64,000 nt of DNA from Caulifigura coniformis (GTDB taxonomy: Bacteria; Planctomycetota; Planctomycetia; Planctomycetales; Planctomycetaceae), in NCBI RefSeq assembly GCF_007745175.1, contig NZ_CP036271.1, forward strand, positions 2,190,154-2,254,153, written 5' to 3'. The notes beneath the pieces are model-generated. The model did not search any database and was not told the DNA's origin. It worked only from the letters and a program-made list of their open reading frames with translations. Every line of letters begins with the position of its first letter. Position 1 is the stretch's first letter. Positions 1 to 8,820 of the stretch are shown here, one piece after another. A program made the position numbers and the translations under genes.

Positions 1-444
1 AGCGTCGTAGGAGAGCTTCGGCCCGCTTCGGAGTTCGTCCCGCACGAAGCGATCCAGTTCCGCCACCTTGGGGGGGAGCTGCGGCAGGCTGACGCGGTAG
101 TCCTTCGGACCAGTCAGCAGCTGATCGAGGGTTGCAACCTGCTTCTCGTTCAGTCCGTAATGCGCAACGAACGTATCGCGCCACCGCGTCCAGCGATTGT
201 TGACCGTGTCGAAGTCGAACCAGCCCAGGTCATCAGGATCGCCCGTCATGTTCCGGAAATGATCCCGGAACGGCCCCTGCGCCGCCTTGAGATAACCTTC
301 CGCCGACCACGGATTCGGCCCCTTCAACTGGTCGTACTTCCACAGCCCTTCGTAAAGAAACTGCCAGCCAATCGAAAGCCGGAGCAGGACGATCAAAATC
401 ACCGCTGCCAGCGAAATACGTTTCCAGTCGTTCACCAGTCGCAT
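1..444 (-). CDS. DoxX-like membrane protein, N-terminal part (runs off the window)
   Basis: The frame is open from an ATG at 444 to base 1, so 148 codons are visible and the C-terminus lies outside the window. The protein starts with a basic n-region (MRLVNDWKR) and a hydrophobic segment around residues 10-25. A soluble, Trp-rich part follows, with WQFLYEGLWKYDQL and GWFDFDTVNNRWTRWRDTF. This layout resembles the long planctomycete DoxX/DoxD-like proteins, in which a periplasmic insert follows the first membrane helix. The family assignment is from memory of that pattern and is tentative; no catalytic residue can be checked. It lies 87 bp downstream of the ApbE-like gene on the same strand and may be co-transcribed with it. 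The two would both fit a redox role at the membrane, but that is inference. Confidence 0.55.
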   Translation of the reverse strand, partial: MRLVNDWKRISLAAVILIVLLRLSIGWQFLYEGLWKYDQLKGPNPWSAEGYLKAAQGPFRDHFRNMTGDPDDLGWFDFDTVNNRWTRWRDTFVAHYGLNEKQVATLDQLLTGPKDYRVSLPQLPPKVAELDRFVRDELRSGPKLSYDA

Positions 445-531
445 CCCTCGGCCGCTCCAGGCGCGGCGCCGCTTGAACCTGTTCCACGGGGCGGCCGGAA
501 AAAACGTCGGCGGCCCCGGAAAGTCGAAGCC

Positions 532-1626
532 TCAAGCATCCTCGCTCGCGACGTCCTCCGCAAGGAACACGAGGTCCCGCGGCAGGTTGCACACCACGGG
601 CAGGAGTTCTCCCGAGGAAGACGGAGGAGGTACCAGCAGCGCCCCTACCTCCGGATGTGCCTGGCACCACTCGATGGCGGCTTCCCTCCCCATCACGAAG
701 AGAGCAGTCGAAATCGCGTCCGCATCGGCCGTGCTGGCCGCCAGAACTGTCACTGACAGAAGACCTTCCGCCGGCCAACCCGTCCGGGGATCGAGGATGT
801 GACCAAATCGGCGTCCCTCGTGCCGGAAGTACTGCACGTTCGAGCCGCTTGTCCCCAACCCTGCGTCGTTCAGCAGCACTGTGGCGTAGGAGCCCTCGAG
901 AAACAGTGGATTCTTGAGCGCCACGGGCCAGCCCCCCTGGCCCAGATGGTCCCCCGCCCCGTACACGCTGCTGAACCCGCCATGCACGAGAAAATCGGTC
1001 AGTCCCGCTCCGCGAAGCGACTCCGCCGCCCGGTCGACTCCGTGCCCCTTGCCGATCGCCCCCAGGTCGAACGCGAATCCCGCACGCGGAAAACGGATCG
1101 TCCTCGCCCCCGCATCGAACTCGATCTTCGCCACCCCCGTCGAAAGCAGCGCCTCGTCGATTTCCGACTGCGTCGGAATTCGTCCCTCACGGCGCGCGGC
1201 CCGCCATGTTCGCAGCAGCGCCCCCGTGGCCGGGTCAAACGCGCCATTCGTCTCCAAGCTCAACTTCCGGGCGCGGTCGAGGAAATCAAAGAGTTCCTGC
1301 GACACCTCCACCGGCCCCTCCGCCGCGTGAAAGTTGACCTGCGAGATTTCACTTTCCGCCCGGTAGACCGTCAGCTGCGACTCGACGTCGTGGACCACCT
1401 CGAACGCATCGGACGCCTTCATCACCTGGTCCGGCGGACCGGGATTCATGATCACGTTCCACGGGCAGGCCATCGCCTGCGTCTCGAGCCGGATCGTGTC
1501 CCCGGCCATCGGAACCCGCTTCTCTTCCGTGATACGGTCCGCAATCACGTCCCCCGCCGCCTCGACCACGCGACGGGCCGAGCGTCCAGACAGAAAATCA
1601 CGACGGGAGGGGGAAGGGGTCGACAT
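532..1626 (-). CDS. apbE: FAD:protein FMN transferase (ApbE family)
   Basis: The 364-aa product matches ApbE, which attaches FMN covalently to Thr/Ser of target flavoproteins outside the cytoplasm. Visible family blocks are the AFDPATGALLRTWR block, the FMN-site region GAIGKGHGVDRAAESL, the HGGFSSVYGAG loop, and GHILDPRTGWPAEG followed by TADADAISTALFVMG, which carries the conserved Asp region for Mg binding. The N-terminus has a twin-arginine-like string SRRDFLSG. No clear hydrophobic h-region follows, so Tat export is doubtful although ApbE normally acts outside the cytoplasm. The ATG at 1626 has GGAG about 5 bases upstream. Length and motif order are normal. The next gene downstream is the partial DoxX-like gene. 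Confidence 0.9.
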   Translation of the reverse strand: MSTPSPSRRDFLSGRSARRVVEAAGDVIADRITEEKRVPMAGDTIRLETQAMACPWNVIMNPGPPDQVMKASDAFEVVHDVESQLTVYRAESEISQVNFHAAEGPVEVSQELFDFLDRARKLSLETNGAFDPATGALLRTWRAARREGRIPTQSEIDEALLSTGVAKIEFDAGARTIRFPRAGFAFDLGAIGKGHGVDRAAESLRGAGLTDFLVHGGFSSVYGAGDHLGQGGWPVALKNPLFLEGSYATVLLNDAGLGTSGSNVQYFRHEGRRFGHILDPRTGWPAEGLLSVTVLAASTADADAISTALFVMGREAAIEWCQAHPEVGALLVPPPSSSGELLPVVCNLPRDLVFLAEDVASEDA

Positions 1627-1714
1627 GCTCCGATTGTAGAGCAGTCGTCAGCGTCCGCAGCGCATCGGGCAGGGGGGCCCCCGCACACGCTTGCGTCACC
1701 CGCCTCCGCAGCAC

Positions 1715-4084
1715 TTACACCGTTACCGGCTCTTCCGCCTTCCGCGGAGCCGCCGGCGCGCTGTAGTACACGTCGTAACTGTTGTAGTGATAACCATCTC
1801 GCTGGGCCGCGTGGCTGGCGTCGTTGGCAATCGCTCCCAGCAGCCGGACTCCGTAGGAGTCGAGTTGCTCCCGGGTATGCGTGACCGAGGCCCGCTTGTT
1901 CTTCTCCATCCGGACCACCAGCACCATCGCGTCCGTCTGCGGAGCGATCACGCACGGGTCCGTCACCGCCAGCACCGGCGGCGAATCAATCAGCACGATG
2001 TCGTATTCATCCCGCACCTGTCGCATCAAGGCGCCGAATCCGCTGCCCGAAAGCAGCTCGGCCGGATTCTCCGGCGACAGCCCGGCCGTCATCACGGACA
2101 GGGTCGCGAACGGCGTCGTCTTGATGACGTTCACCCACTCGATCTCCGACAGCAGCACATCCGAAAGCCCCGCTTCCTGCGACAGCCGGAACATGTCGTG
2201 CACCGTCGGCCGCCGCATGTCCGCATCAATCAGCAGGACCTTCTTCCCCGACTGGGCGATCGCAATCGCGAGATTCGAGATCGTCGTTGTCTTCCCGTCC
2301 CCCGGTTCCGCACTGCTAAACTGCAGCAGGCGAACGTTGTGTTCCTGGCAGGCGAAGAGCAGGGCCGTTCGGATCGTGCGGAACGATTCCGCCTCCCGTG
2401 ACCCCGGATGGTGCGAGTAGCACAACCGCGGATGCAGCCTGCTGTTCCGCGCCGCGCGTTCAGCCTCGGGAGTCGTCTTGAACGTCGGAACGGCTCCGAG
2501 CAGCTGCGTGCCGGCCGTTTCACTCACTTCATCCAGCGACCGCAGCGACGTGTCGTACCATTCGCGGAAGTAGGCCAGTCCGAACACCGCCGCGATCCCT
2601 GCGAGCGTGCAGGCGCCGACAATCTTCAGGAATCGTTTCATCGACTTCCCGACGCGCACCTGGGCGATCTGCTCCATCCGATAGCCTTCCTGGTCCCGCG
2701 TCTGGTTGAACGACGCCAGCTTCATCTGCAGATCGTCGCGGAACTTCTTCTGGTCGGCGATCCGTTCTTTCCAGTCACGGTCGTCCTTCTCAAGCAGCAT
2801 CCCGCTCTTCGCACGCTCCATCGAGCTCTTCTGCTCCTGTTCCAGCAGCCGCGAATTGCTGTCCAGTTCCTCGAGTTGATCCTGGAGAACATCCACGTAC
2901 GTCGAAGCCAGGTCTGCCGAAGCGACCGCGGCCGGTTTCTGTTCGTCGTTCAACGTCTCCATCACCGGCGGTGCAAAGCCGTTCTGGGCATACATCTTCA
3001 CGATCGCATCGATCTGCCGGCGCACGTCCACCACGTCGTTGTGGTTCGGCCCGAGTACATACAGCAGTCGATGCTCGAGCAGTCTCGCCGCCAGCAGCTG
3101 CGAATCGAGTTCGGCCTTGCCGGGCGGGGACGCAAGAATCGAGCCCCCCCCTCCGCCGCCTCCACCGCCCCCTTCCGCTCCGCCGGCGGCCACCGTCCCC
3201 GTCGACAGCGACCACAGCACCCGCATCTGGATTGCTTCCCGGGGTTCATTCCGCGCCAGCATGTCCTTCAGCGTCTTCAGCTTCGCCTCCACGGCCGTCC
3301 GCTTCAGCATGTTGTCGCGGACCGCCGTGTTGATCCGGTCGAGCTCCACCATGTACGGGCTCTGGCCCGGCATGGCGGTTCCCTGGGCCGTCACGATCAC
3401 GGGCGTCGACAGGAAGAACGGGGCGTTGTTCCGCCAGTCGTGGTATTCCTTGTCCAGGTCGCGAATCGTCTGCTCCGCATCCTTCAGCTGCCGCGTCAGG
3501 TTCGTGAACAGCTCGGCCGAGTTCGTCTCGAGATTGGCCTTCAAGTAGGCGTCGTACGCTTTGACAATCGCCTCGACGACGGCCTTCGCAACATTCGGAT
3601 CCGGATACAGGTAGGTGATGTCGATCAGGTTGTCGAACGACGAATCCTGTCCCGACGTCCGTTTCACCGTCAGCCGCTCGCTGATCTCTTTCGCGGCGTC
3701 ATCGGCCCCCTCGAAGGCCGGAAGTTTGTTCAGGCCAAACTCGTCCAGTGCCCGCTGGCAGATGGCGTCACTCTTGATGAGGTACACATGCTCGCCGCGG
3801 TCGCCATAACGCCGTGCCTGGTCGGAACTCGGCAACGAGGCCTTCTGCGACACCTTGACCTGCGTATTCGCTTCAAAGGTCGGGCCCAGGTAGGAATACG
3901 CGCCCAGTCCCATGAGGCAGCCGGCGACCAGCCCGAGGACCATCGGCTTCCACAGCGACAGCGCGAACCGTGCAATGTCGATCGACCGTCCCTTGTTTCC
4001 GCTGACGACGCCCAGCGGAGCAAACTCCACGGACTCCGACGAACGGGCATTCTGGGGCATATTCACTGGCTCGACCTCGTTCAT
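1715..4084 (-). CDS. Exopolysaccharide chain-length regulator / BY-type tyrosine kinase (Wzz-CpsD fusion)
   Basis: A 789-aa single-chain polysaccharide co-polymerase with tyrosine autokinase. A Wzz domain starts at about residue 35, with membrane helices at about 45-68 and 484-506 and a coiled-coil-rich periplasmic stretch between them. The cytoplasmic BY-kinase has Walker A (AEPGDGKTT, about 592-600), Walker A' (LLIDADMRRP, about 617-626) and Walker B (DIVLIDSPP, about 695-703). The C-terminus carries a Tyr cluster (Y765, Y767, Y770, Y773, Y774), as expected for autophosphorylation. Within the periplasmic part a run of ten Gly (residues 305-314) interrupts the coiled coil. The kinase controls export and length of capsule or exopolysaccharide. 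The sugar-epimerase gene directly upstream (4176-5132) fits the same pathway. Confidence 0.93.
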   Translation of the reverse strand: MNEVEPVNMPQNARSSESVEFAPLGVVSGNKGRSIDIARFALSLWKPMVLGLVAGCLMGLGAYSYLGPTFEANTQVKVSQKASLPSSDQARRYGDRGEHVYLIKSDAICQRALDEFGLNKLPAFEGADDAAKEISERLTVKRTSGQDSSFDNLIDITYLYPDPNVAKAVVEAIVKAYDAYLKANLETNSAELFTNLTRQLKDAEQTIRDLDKEYHDWRNNAPFFLSTPVIVTAQGTAMPGQSPYMVELDRINTAVRDNMLKRTAVEAKLKTLKDMLARNEPREAIQMRVLWSLSTGTVAAGGAEGGGGGGGGGGSILASPPGKAELDSQLLAARLLEHRLLYVLGPNHNDVVDVRRQIDAIVKMYAQNGFAPPVMETLNDEQKPAAVASADLASTYVDVLQDQLEELDSNSRLLEQEQKSSMERAKSGMLLEKDDRDWKERIADQKKFRDDLQMKLASFNQTRDQEGYRMEQIAQVRVGKSMKRFLKIVGACTLAGIAAVFGLAYFREWYDTSLRSLDEVSETAGTQLLGAVPTFKTTPEAERAARNSRLHPRLCYSHHPGSREAESFRTIRTALLFACQEHNVRLLQFSSAEPGDGKTTTISNLAIAIAQSGKKVLLIDADMRRPTVHDMFRLSQEAGLSDVLLSEIEWVNVIKTTPFATLSVMTAGLSPENPAELLSGSGFGALMRQVRDEYDIVLIDSPPVLAVTDPCVIAPQTDAMVLVVRMEKNKRASVTHTREQLDSYGVRLLGAIANDASHAAQRDGYHYNSYDVYYSAPAAPRKAEEPVTV

Positions 4085-4175
4085 GTCTTTTCATTCGTGC
4101 GCGGCCGAATCTCGTCGCCGCGGGGTCTTCATCCTGAGTGAGCGCCGGGCTTCAGGCCCAGGTCGGTCACAACTC

Positions 4176-5132
4176 TCAGGTCCGCGTCGCGACCGGCTTC
4201 CCCGCCAGTTCGACGTAGTAGTCGATCGTCTTCTCGAGCCCCGCCTGCTGGGGCGCCGGGCGATAACCCAGGTCTCGCATCGTGGCCGAGATGTCCGCCG
4301 CGGAATGCAGGACGTCACCGGCGCGGGGCGGCAGGTACTCCGGATCGAACGGCTGTCCCACGCGCTCGCAGATCGCCCGCAGCAGCTGGTTCACCGTGAT
4401 CGACTCGCCGCTGCCGACATTGAACACGCGTCCCGAAACACCCGGCGTCGTCGCGGCCCGGATGTTGGCCTGCACCACGTTGTCGATGTACACGAAGTCG
4501 CGCGACTGCTCGCCGTCACCGAAAATCTTCGGACGCCTGCCCGCCGCCATGGCCGATGCGAACAGCGGGATGACTGCGGAATAGGGACTCTTCGGATCCT
4601 GCCGCGGCCCGAAGACGTTGAAGTACCGCAGGCGAACCGTTTCGAGATTCAGCGACGCCGCGAACGATTCCGCATACAGCTCCCCCGCCAGCTTCGCGGC
4701 GGCATAGGGAGACAACGCCTGTGGGGTCATCTGTTCCGTCTTCGGCGAGACGGGCGCATCGCCATAGGCGCTGCTCGACGCCGCGTACACAACGCGACTG
4801 ACGCCTGCACCGCGCGCCGCGTCGAGAACCGTCAGAGTCCCCGTCGCGCAGGCCCGGTGAACTTCCAGCGGCTTCTCCAGGCTCAGCGGGACGGAAGCCA
4901 GCGCCGCCTGGTGGAAAACCACGTCCATCCCTTTCGCGGCCAGAGAGGCCGCCACGGGATCGGCCACGTCCCCTTCGAGGAAATCGACATCGGCTTCGAT
5001 GTGAGCGAAGTTCGCCATCGAACCAGTCGAAAGGTTGTCGAGAATGCGGACCTGCCACCCCTCATGGACGAGTCGAGTTGCAAGATGGGACCCGATAAAC
5101 CCGGCGCCCCCCGTGACCAGACATTTCCGCAT
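4176..5132 (-). CDS. NAD-dependent nucleoside-diphosphate-sugar epimerase/dehydratase
   Basis: A 318-aa extended short-chain dehydrogenase of the UDP-glucose 4-epimerase type. It shows the Rossmann dinucleotide-binding start [12 protein letters not shown] (residues 6-17), the FHQAA block, the SSSAYG catalytic Ser region (about 119-124), and the catalytic YxxxK (Y143, K147) in [23 protein letters not shown] and [11 protein letters not shown] follow as in GalE-like enzymes. The frame stays open upstream to 5273. The ATG at 5132 is chosen because GGGAG precedes it by about 7 bases and the Rossmann motif begins right after it. Substrate cannot be read from sequence; UDP-glucose/galactose or UDP-glucuronate are typical. 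It lies 91 bp upstream of the exopolysaccharide kinase gene on the same strand, so a role in extracellular polysaccharide synthesis is likely. Confidence 0.9.
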   Translation of the reverse strand: MRKCLVTGGAGFIGSHLATRLVHEGWQVRILDNLSTGSMANFAHIEADVDFLEGDVADPVAASLAAKGMDVVFHQAALASVPLSLEKPLEVHRACATGTLTVLDAARGAGVSRVVYAASSSAYGDAPVSPKTEQMTPQALSPYAAAKLAGELYAESFAASLNLETVRLRYFNVFGPRQDPKSPYSAVIPLFASAMAAGRRPKIFGDGEQSRDFVYIDNVVQANIRAATTPGVSGRVFNVGSGESITVNQLLRAICERVGQPFDPEYLPPRAGDVLHSAADISATMRDLGYRPAPQQAGLEKTIDYYVELAGKPVATRT

Positions 5133-5441
5133 CAAACGTCTCCCGCAGGGCCGCAGTCGCACGAAACGGAACCCGCGCGCACTCGACCCGTCGGGGAAAC
5201 CTACGTCGCCTTTGGGGAACATGCGGCCAAACGACAGCGCCCCCGGAAGAAGAACGGCGACGCCCAAAGCCATCCAGCCGTCACAAACCGCCCAGCCCGC
5301 AATTCAGGACGCCCCACCGGGCGCCGCAGCCACGACTCTCTGAGCCTTGCGCCCCCGGGAGAACGAAGCCGGGCTTCTTGTATCGTGTCCAACGCGAACA
5401 GCTCTGGAGGCCGTCCAAGTGCAGGAGACGCCACCCGACGA

Positions 5442-6605
5442 TCAATGAACCGTCGGCATCCACCCGCCGTCGCTCACAGGGGCCGTCGACGCCGCGGGAG
5501 TCAGGAACGGATTGCCAGGATCCGCATCCTGAGTCGTCGACGGCGGCGTGAACGAAACTTCTTCCGATTTCGACGGCGAGGCCGTCCCCACCCAGGTCGC
5601 CTGCGTGGGAGGAGAATTCGACGCCTGCACCGGCGTCTGCCGGGAGGGGGCGAATGCGTTCTTGGGCACGAAGGCCTCGGCAGCCGACGCGGGCATCACC
5701 GAACCATCCGTCTTGGCGACCGTGTTGGTCGACGGCTTCGTCAGCAGGTTGGCGATCGTCGCCCCGCGATCGAGCTTCTTTTCAACCGCCGCGTAGTATC
5801 GCTCGGCCTGCGGCAGCAGGTCGATGAGGTTGGAAGCCCGCCGTTCATCGGCCGGGTGGGTTGAGAGCAACTCGGGAATGGCCGACTTCCCCGACGACTG
5901 GAACCGCTTCCAGAAGCGAGGCGCCTCTTCGGGGTTGTATCCGGCCCGTGCCATCAACATCAGCCCGATGGAATCGGCCTGGGTCTCCTGGGCCCGGCTG
6001 AAGGGAAGGAGGAGGCCGACCTGGGTTCCCATGCCGTACGCTGTTTCGACGAGGAGCTGCTTCTGCTCGTCGCTGTCCTTGACCGTGTCCGCCACCACCT
6101 GGCCGACGGCGTCGACGACCGCCTGTTCGCGAACCCGCTGCCCGCCGTGGCGCGCGACGGCGTGCGCGATCTCATGCGACATGACCACCGCCAGCCCTGC
6201 CTCGTTTTCGCACAGCGGAAGCAGGCCTTCGTAGACGACCACTTTTCCCCCCGGCAGGCAGAACGCATTCTGAGTCGGTCCGGCGAGAACGTTGAACTCC
6301 CAGTCGAAGTCAGGTCTGTCGGCCACGTCGGCGATCCGGCGGCCGACCTGTTCCACGATCGCCTGGTATTCAGGATGCGCGGTCCGTTTCGAGGTGCGGA
6401 GGAGTTCCGCGTACGACTGCGCGCCCAGTGCCTTCTCTTCCTGCTCGGTCATCGCGAGCGTGGGCAGATGCGTCCCCAGCGCATTGGCGGCCGAGGCGAG
6501 AAAGGTCGACTGGCAGCCGGACGACCACAGGCAGGTCGCCCCGGCGAGGAGAGCAACGCGGGTTCGACGGAATCGAGGCGAGCCAGCCATCGGGCGGGTC
6601 CTCAT
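5442..6605 (-). CDS. M48-family zinc metalloprotease, probable lipoprotein
   Basis: A 387-aa periplasmic protease of the M48/BepA-LoiP type. The zinc site is MSHEIAHAVARH (HEIAH, residues 144-148). The third ligand is probably E207 in ETQADSIGLMLMARAGY, and the STHPADERRASNL block follows as in bacterial M48 enzymes. The N-terminus has basic residues, a hydrophobic stretch and WSSGC, a plausible lipobox, so the protein is probably anchored to a membrane. The C-terminal 110 residues are Ser/Thr/Pro-rich and low complexity. Two starts are possible, ATG 6605 and ATG 6590. The second has AGGA about 11 bases upstream; the first has no clear ribosome site. Such proteases usually act in envelope protein quality control. 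Neighbours give no further hint. Confidence 0.9.
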   Translation of the reverse strand: MRTRPMAGSPRFRRTRVALLAGATCLWSSGCQSTFLASAANALGTHLPTLAMTEQEEKALGAQSYAELLRTSKRTAHPEYQAIVEQVGRRIADVADRPDFDWEFNVLAGPTQNAFCLPGGKVVVYEGLLPLCENEAGLAVVMSHEIAHAVARHGGQRVREQAVVDAVGQVVADTVKDSDEQKQLLVETAYGMGTQVGLLLPFSRAQETQADSIGLMLMARAGYNPEEAPRFWKRFQSSGKSAIPELLSTHPADERRASNLIDLLPQAERYYAAVEKKLDRGATIANLLTKPSTNTVAKTDGSVMPASAAEAFVPKNAFAPSRQTPVQASNSPPTQATWVGTASPSKSEEVSFTPPSTTQDADPGNPFLTPAASTAPVSDGGWMPTVH

Positions 6606-6794
6606 GGAAGTGGGGGGACCGACTCTCCCTTTCCCACGGAGTGCGAGGCCATCGGATGGGGCTCCACGGTGAGAGAGGGGTGAGGGAGGTGAAATCAGGG
6701 GAAGTGACGGTCGCCGCTCGCATCTCGCGGGCCGGTTGGCCCTTTCATCCCAGAGGAAGGGACGAAGTTGTCATGAGAGGCGAACTGTCCGCAA

Positions 6795-6826
6795 ACGGAA
6801 AATGGCGCCGGGCTGAAGCCGGCGCC
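6795..6826 (-). terminator. Hairpin with short U-tract downstream of the 6970-7986 gene
   Basis: An 8-bp perfect inverted repeat (GGCGCCGG at 6804-6811, CCGGCGCC at 6819-6826) is followed on the minus strand by ATTTTCC. It lies about 140 bp beyond the stop of the repeat-rich secreted protein. It resembles an intrinsic terminator but its T-tract is short. The rest of the 364-bp gap 6606-6969 shows nothing recognisable. Confidence 0.45.
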
Positions 6827-6969
6827 GGAGGGGAAAAACTCAACGACTCGGAGGGACGTGGGGGAGGGACGATTCGGTGTCCCGCCTGGGGAAGGCGGGG
6901 GCACGCAGAACGGAAGTGGAGGGGAGTCTTCAGGAGGCCGACGCGGTGAGCGTCGGCCAGGGGGAGGAA

Positions 6970-7986
6970 TTACTTCGCGACAGCTCCGCTTTCGCGGCTC
7001 GGCCGCCAACCGACGGTGTGGATCACCGGGCCGGTCTTCGGAGCCGGAGCAGCCGCCACCTTGCCCTTGGGCTCGGCCAGCGTCGGCTCGGCTTCCGTCT
7101 TCGGAGTCGGGTTCGACAGCGACTTGAACGATTCACCGTTCGGGTTGTCGGCACGCCGCGGGATCGGTCCGTCGGCCGGCGTCGGATTGGCGGCGCTCAT
7201 CGTTCCGGACGGAGCCAGGGCCGTGCCCGTGACCGAATCGACCATCGCGTACTGGTACTGCACGCCGACTGCCATTCGCTTCGTCGTCGTGTACGGTTCC
7301 ATGGCGGTGACCGTCCGCGATTCCATCTCGGTGATCACGCGGGCGACTTTCTGCGTCGTCTGCTCGGGGACCAGGGTGGCGACGTTGTAGCTCACCTGGC
7401 GGACCGTCGGGACGGCCACCACGCGGTTCTGCTGGACGTTCACCATCTGCATGTTCGGGACGTAGTCGCGACGGGGGATGAAGTCGGGCGTAAACGCCAT
7501 CCGGGTCGCATAGCCGAGTCGGTTTAGTTCACCGAGCAGCGTCGGCCGCTGGTCGTACTGGCAGGGAGCCATCTTGGGCACTGGCTGCATCGTCGTCTGC
7601 CAGTAGCCGCGATTGACGCACACCTGCTTGCATTCGGCGACGTTCTGGTAGGAGACCGACTGCACATCGCAGGTCTTGGTCTGCATGACCTGCCGCATCA
7701 CCGTCACAGGCTGGTCTTCATAAACGACCTTCTGCACCGGCACCTGCACCGACTTCTGCACCGGGCGGTATTCCGTGACCGGAACGTCGCGATAGACAGT
7801 TTGGGGAATCGCCTGCATGCAGACCTGGGGCTGCGGCATACAGCAGGGGTTCATGGCAAGCGGCACGGGGGCCGGGGCAGCCTGACCGCAGCAGGCGCCG
7901 GAATTGGGCCAGAACTGAGCCTGGGCGGCGGAGGTGAACGCGGCGGCGATCAGCCCCGCGAACAGACGGGTGCGGTAACGAAGCAT
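6970..7986 (-). CDS. Secreted repeat protein rich in V/P/Q/Y, function unknown
   Basis: I do not recognise an enzyme here. The 338-aa product has a clear signal peptide (MLRYRTRLFAGLIAAAFTSAAQAQ). Residues 50-220 are loosely repeated short beta-strand-like units such as VPVTEYRPVQKSVQVPVQK, QPVTVMRQVMQTKTCDV and VRQVSYNVATLVPEQ. The rhythm is that of the short planctomycete YTV-type tandem motifs, but I cannot confirm the family. Scattered Cys pairs (CCGQ, CCMPQPQVC) could form disulphides. The last 100 residues are Pro/Ala/Lys-rich. The ATG at 7986 has GAGGA about 10 bases upstream and leads straight into the signal peptide; the frame is open further upstream but without coding character. 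A candidate promoter with a palindrome lies about 110 bp upstream. A cell-surface or cell-wall role is inference. Confidence 0.72.
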   Translation of the reverse strand: MLRYRTRLFAGLIAAAFTSAAQAQFWPNSGACCGQAAPAPVPLAMNPCCMPQPQVCMQAIPQTVYRDVPVTEYRPVQKSVQVPVQKVVYEDQPVTVMRQVMQTKTCDVQSVSYQNVAECKQVCVNRGYWQTTMQPVPKMAPCQYDQRPTLLGELNRLGYATRMAFTPDFIPRRDYVPNMQMVNVQQNRVVAVPTVRQVSYNVATLVPEQTTQKVARVITEMESRTVTAMEPYTTTKRMAVGVQYQYAMVDSVTGTALAPSGTMSAANPTPADGPIPRRADNPNGESFKSLSNPTPKTEAEPTLAEPKGKVAAAPAPKTGPVIHTVGWRPSRESGAVAK

Positions 7987-8100
7987 GATGGCTGTCCTCA
8001 ACGACTGGGTCAAAAACGGTTGGATTGGCGAGGAGGAGCGGAGGTGCTCTTGCGGGGACTTCGAGGTGACTTTGGCAGTCCCCGCGGCGTGTGGGCGGGC

Positions 8101-8129
8101 TTGTAACCGGGACCAAAATTTTGGGTCAA
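8101..8129 (-). promoter_or_regulatory. Candidate sigma70-type promoter with palindromic spacer
   Basis: On the minus strand a TTGACC (8129-8124) and a TTACAA (8106-8101) are separated by 17 bp. The spacer begins with the perfect 12-bp palindrome CCAAAATTTTGG (8113-8124), which touches the -35 box and could be an operator. It points at the gene starting at 7986 and would give a leader of about 105 nt. This AT-rich patch stands out in GC-rich surroundings. The rest of the gap 7987-8444 holds only the terminator at 8378-8410. Confidence 0.45.
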
Positions 8130-8377
8130 GACGGGGGGCAGGAATTGCCGATACTTTGTCATTTGGCGTGTAAGACACGGATGTTTCGCGCCTCAGCGAA
8201 CGCCGTGCCATCCACGACTCGGCTCAATTCCGCGCTGCGAATTGCCCCGCCAACTGTTCAAAAGCACGCCGCGCACGCGAATTCCCCCGCCTCGCCACGC
8301 CCGAAAGAGTTCCTCGCCTCCCGGCAAGACCAAGCCGCCTCTCCTCGCCAGCCGTCGCACCAGGCCGGGCCCCAAAC

Positions 8378-8410
8378 AAAAAGGCGGCGGAGTGCTTCCA
8401 CTCCGCCGCC
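8378..8410 (-). terminator. Strong intrinsic terminator after the Cys-rich 90-aa gene
   Basis: A perfect 12-bp stem (GGCGGCGGAGTG at 8383-8394, CACTCCGCCGCC at 8399-8410) encloses a 4-nt loop. Read on the minus strand it is followed directly by TTTTTGTTTG. It lies 35 bp beyond the stop of the gene at 8445-8717, so it should end that transcript. Confidence 0.85.
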
Positions 8411-8444
8411 AGGGCACGCAATCAGGTCAGTCGTCGACTGACTC

Positions 8445-8717
8445 TTACTTCGCGCTGCAGCACGCCGCACCGCCGGCGTTCGCCGCGCAGGTGGCATTGC
8501 CTGCGGCTGCGGCCTTCGCGGCCGAGCAGCAGCCATTCACCGTGCAGCAGCCGCCCGCTTCGCAGCAGCCGGGACCGACGCACGAGTCGCCGCAGCAAAC
8601 GGCGCAGTCAACGCAGGTTGTGCAACCTGCGGCGTTCGTGCCCGTCGAGGCACTCAGGGACAGACCGCCAAGGCTGAGAACGGCGGCAACGGCAGCCAGG
8701 GACAGAAAACGAGACAT
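8445..8717 (-). CDS. Small secreted cysteine-rich protein
   Basis: A 90-aa protein with a good signal peptide (MSRFLSLAAVAAVLSLGGLSLSAS). The mature part has 15 Cys, mostly as CC pairs spaced by Gly (CAVCCGDSCVGPGCC, GGCCTVNGCC, GGAACC), with the rest Ala/Gly-rich. No enzyme fold is suggested; metal binding or a disulphide-rich structural role is the natural guess. The ATG at 8717 is preceded by GGAGAGAG at good spacing. A strong terminator follows, so it is a complete unit, possibly co-transcribed with the Cys/His-rich gene 103 bp upstream. I know no name for this family. Confidence 0.75.
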   Translation of the reverse strand: MSRFLSLAAVAAVLSLGGLSLSASTGTNAAGCTTCVDCAVCCGDSCVGPGCCEAGGCCTVNGCCSAAKAAAAGNATCAANAGGAACCSAK

Positions 8718-8820
8718 GGACTCTCTCCGAATGTTTGTTCACGAGGGAGAGCGACGAACGCCACCGACATGGTGCACGCCCCGCACTCCCGGAAAATCAC
8801 CGATCAACACATGCAGTGGA

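Noticed and set aside
532-700. Tat export of the ApbE protein based on SRRDFLSG
   Set aside because: This refers to the N-terminal residues: no hydrophobic segment follows the twin Arg, so the signal is unconvincing.
2408-5864. Long plus-strand frames across the BY-kinase, epimerase and protease genes
   Set aside because: Very Arg/His-rich, no domain, and fully antisense to well-supported genes.
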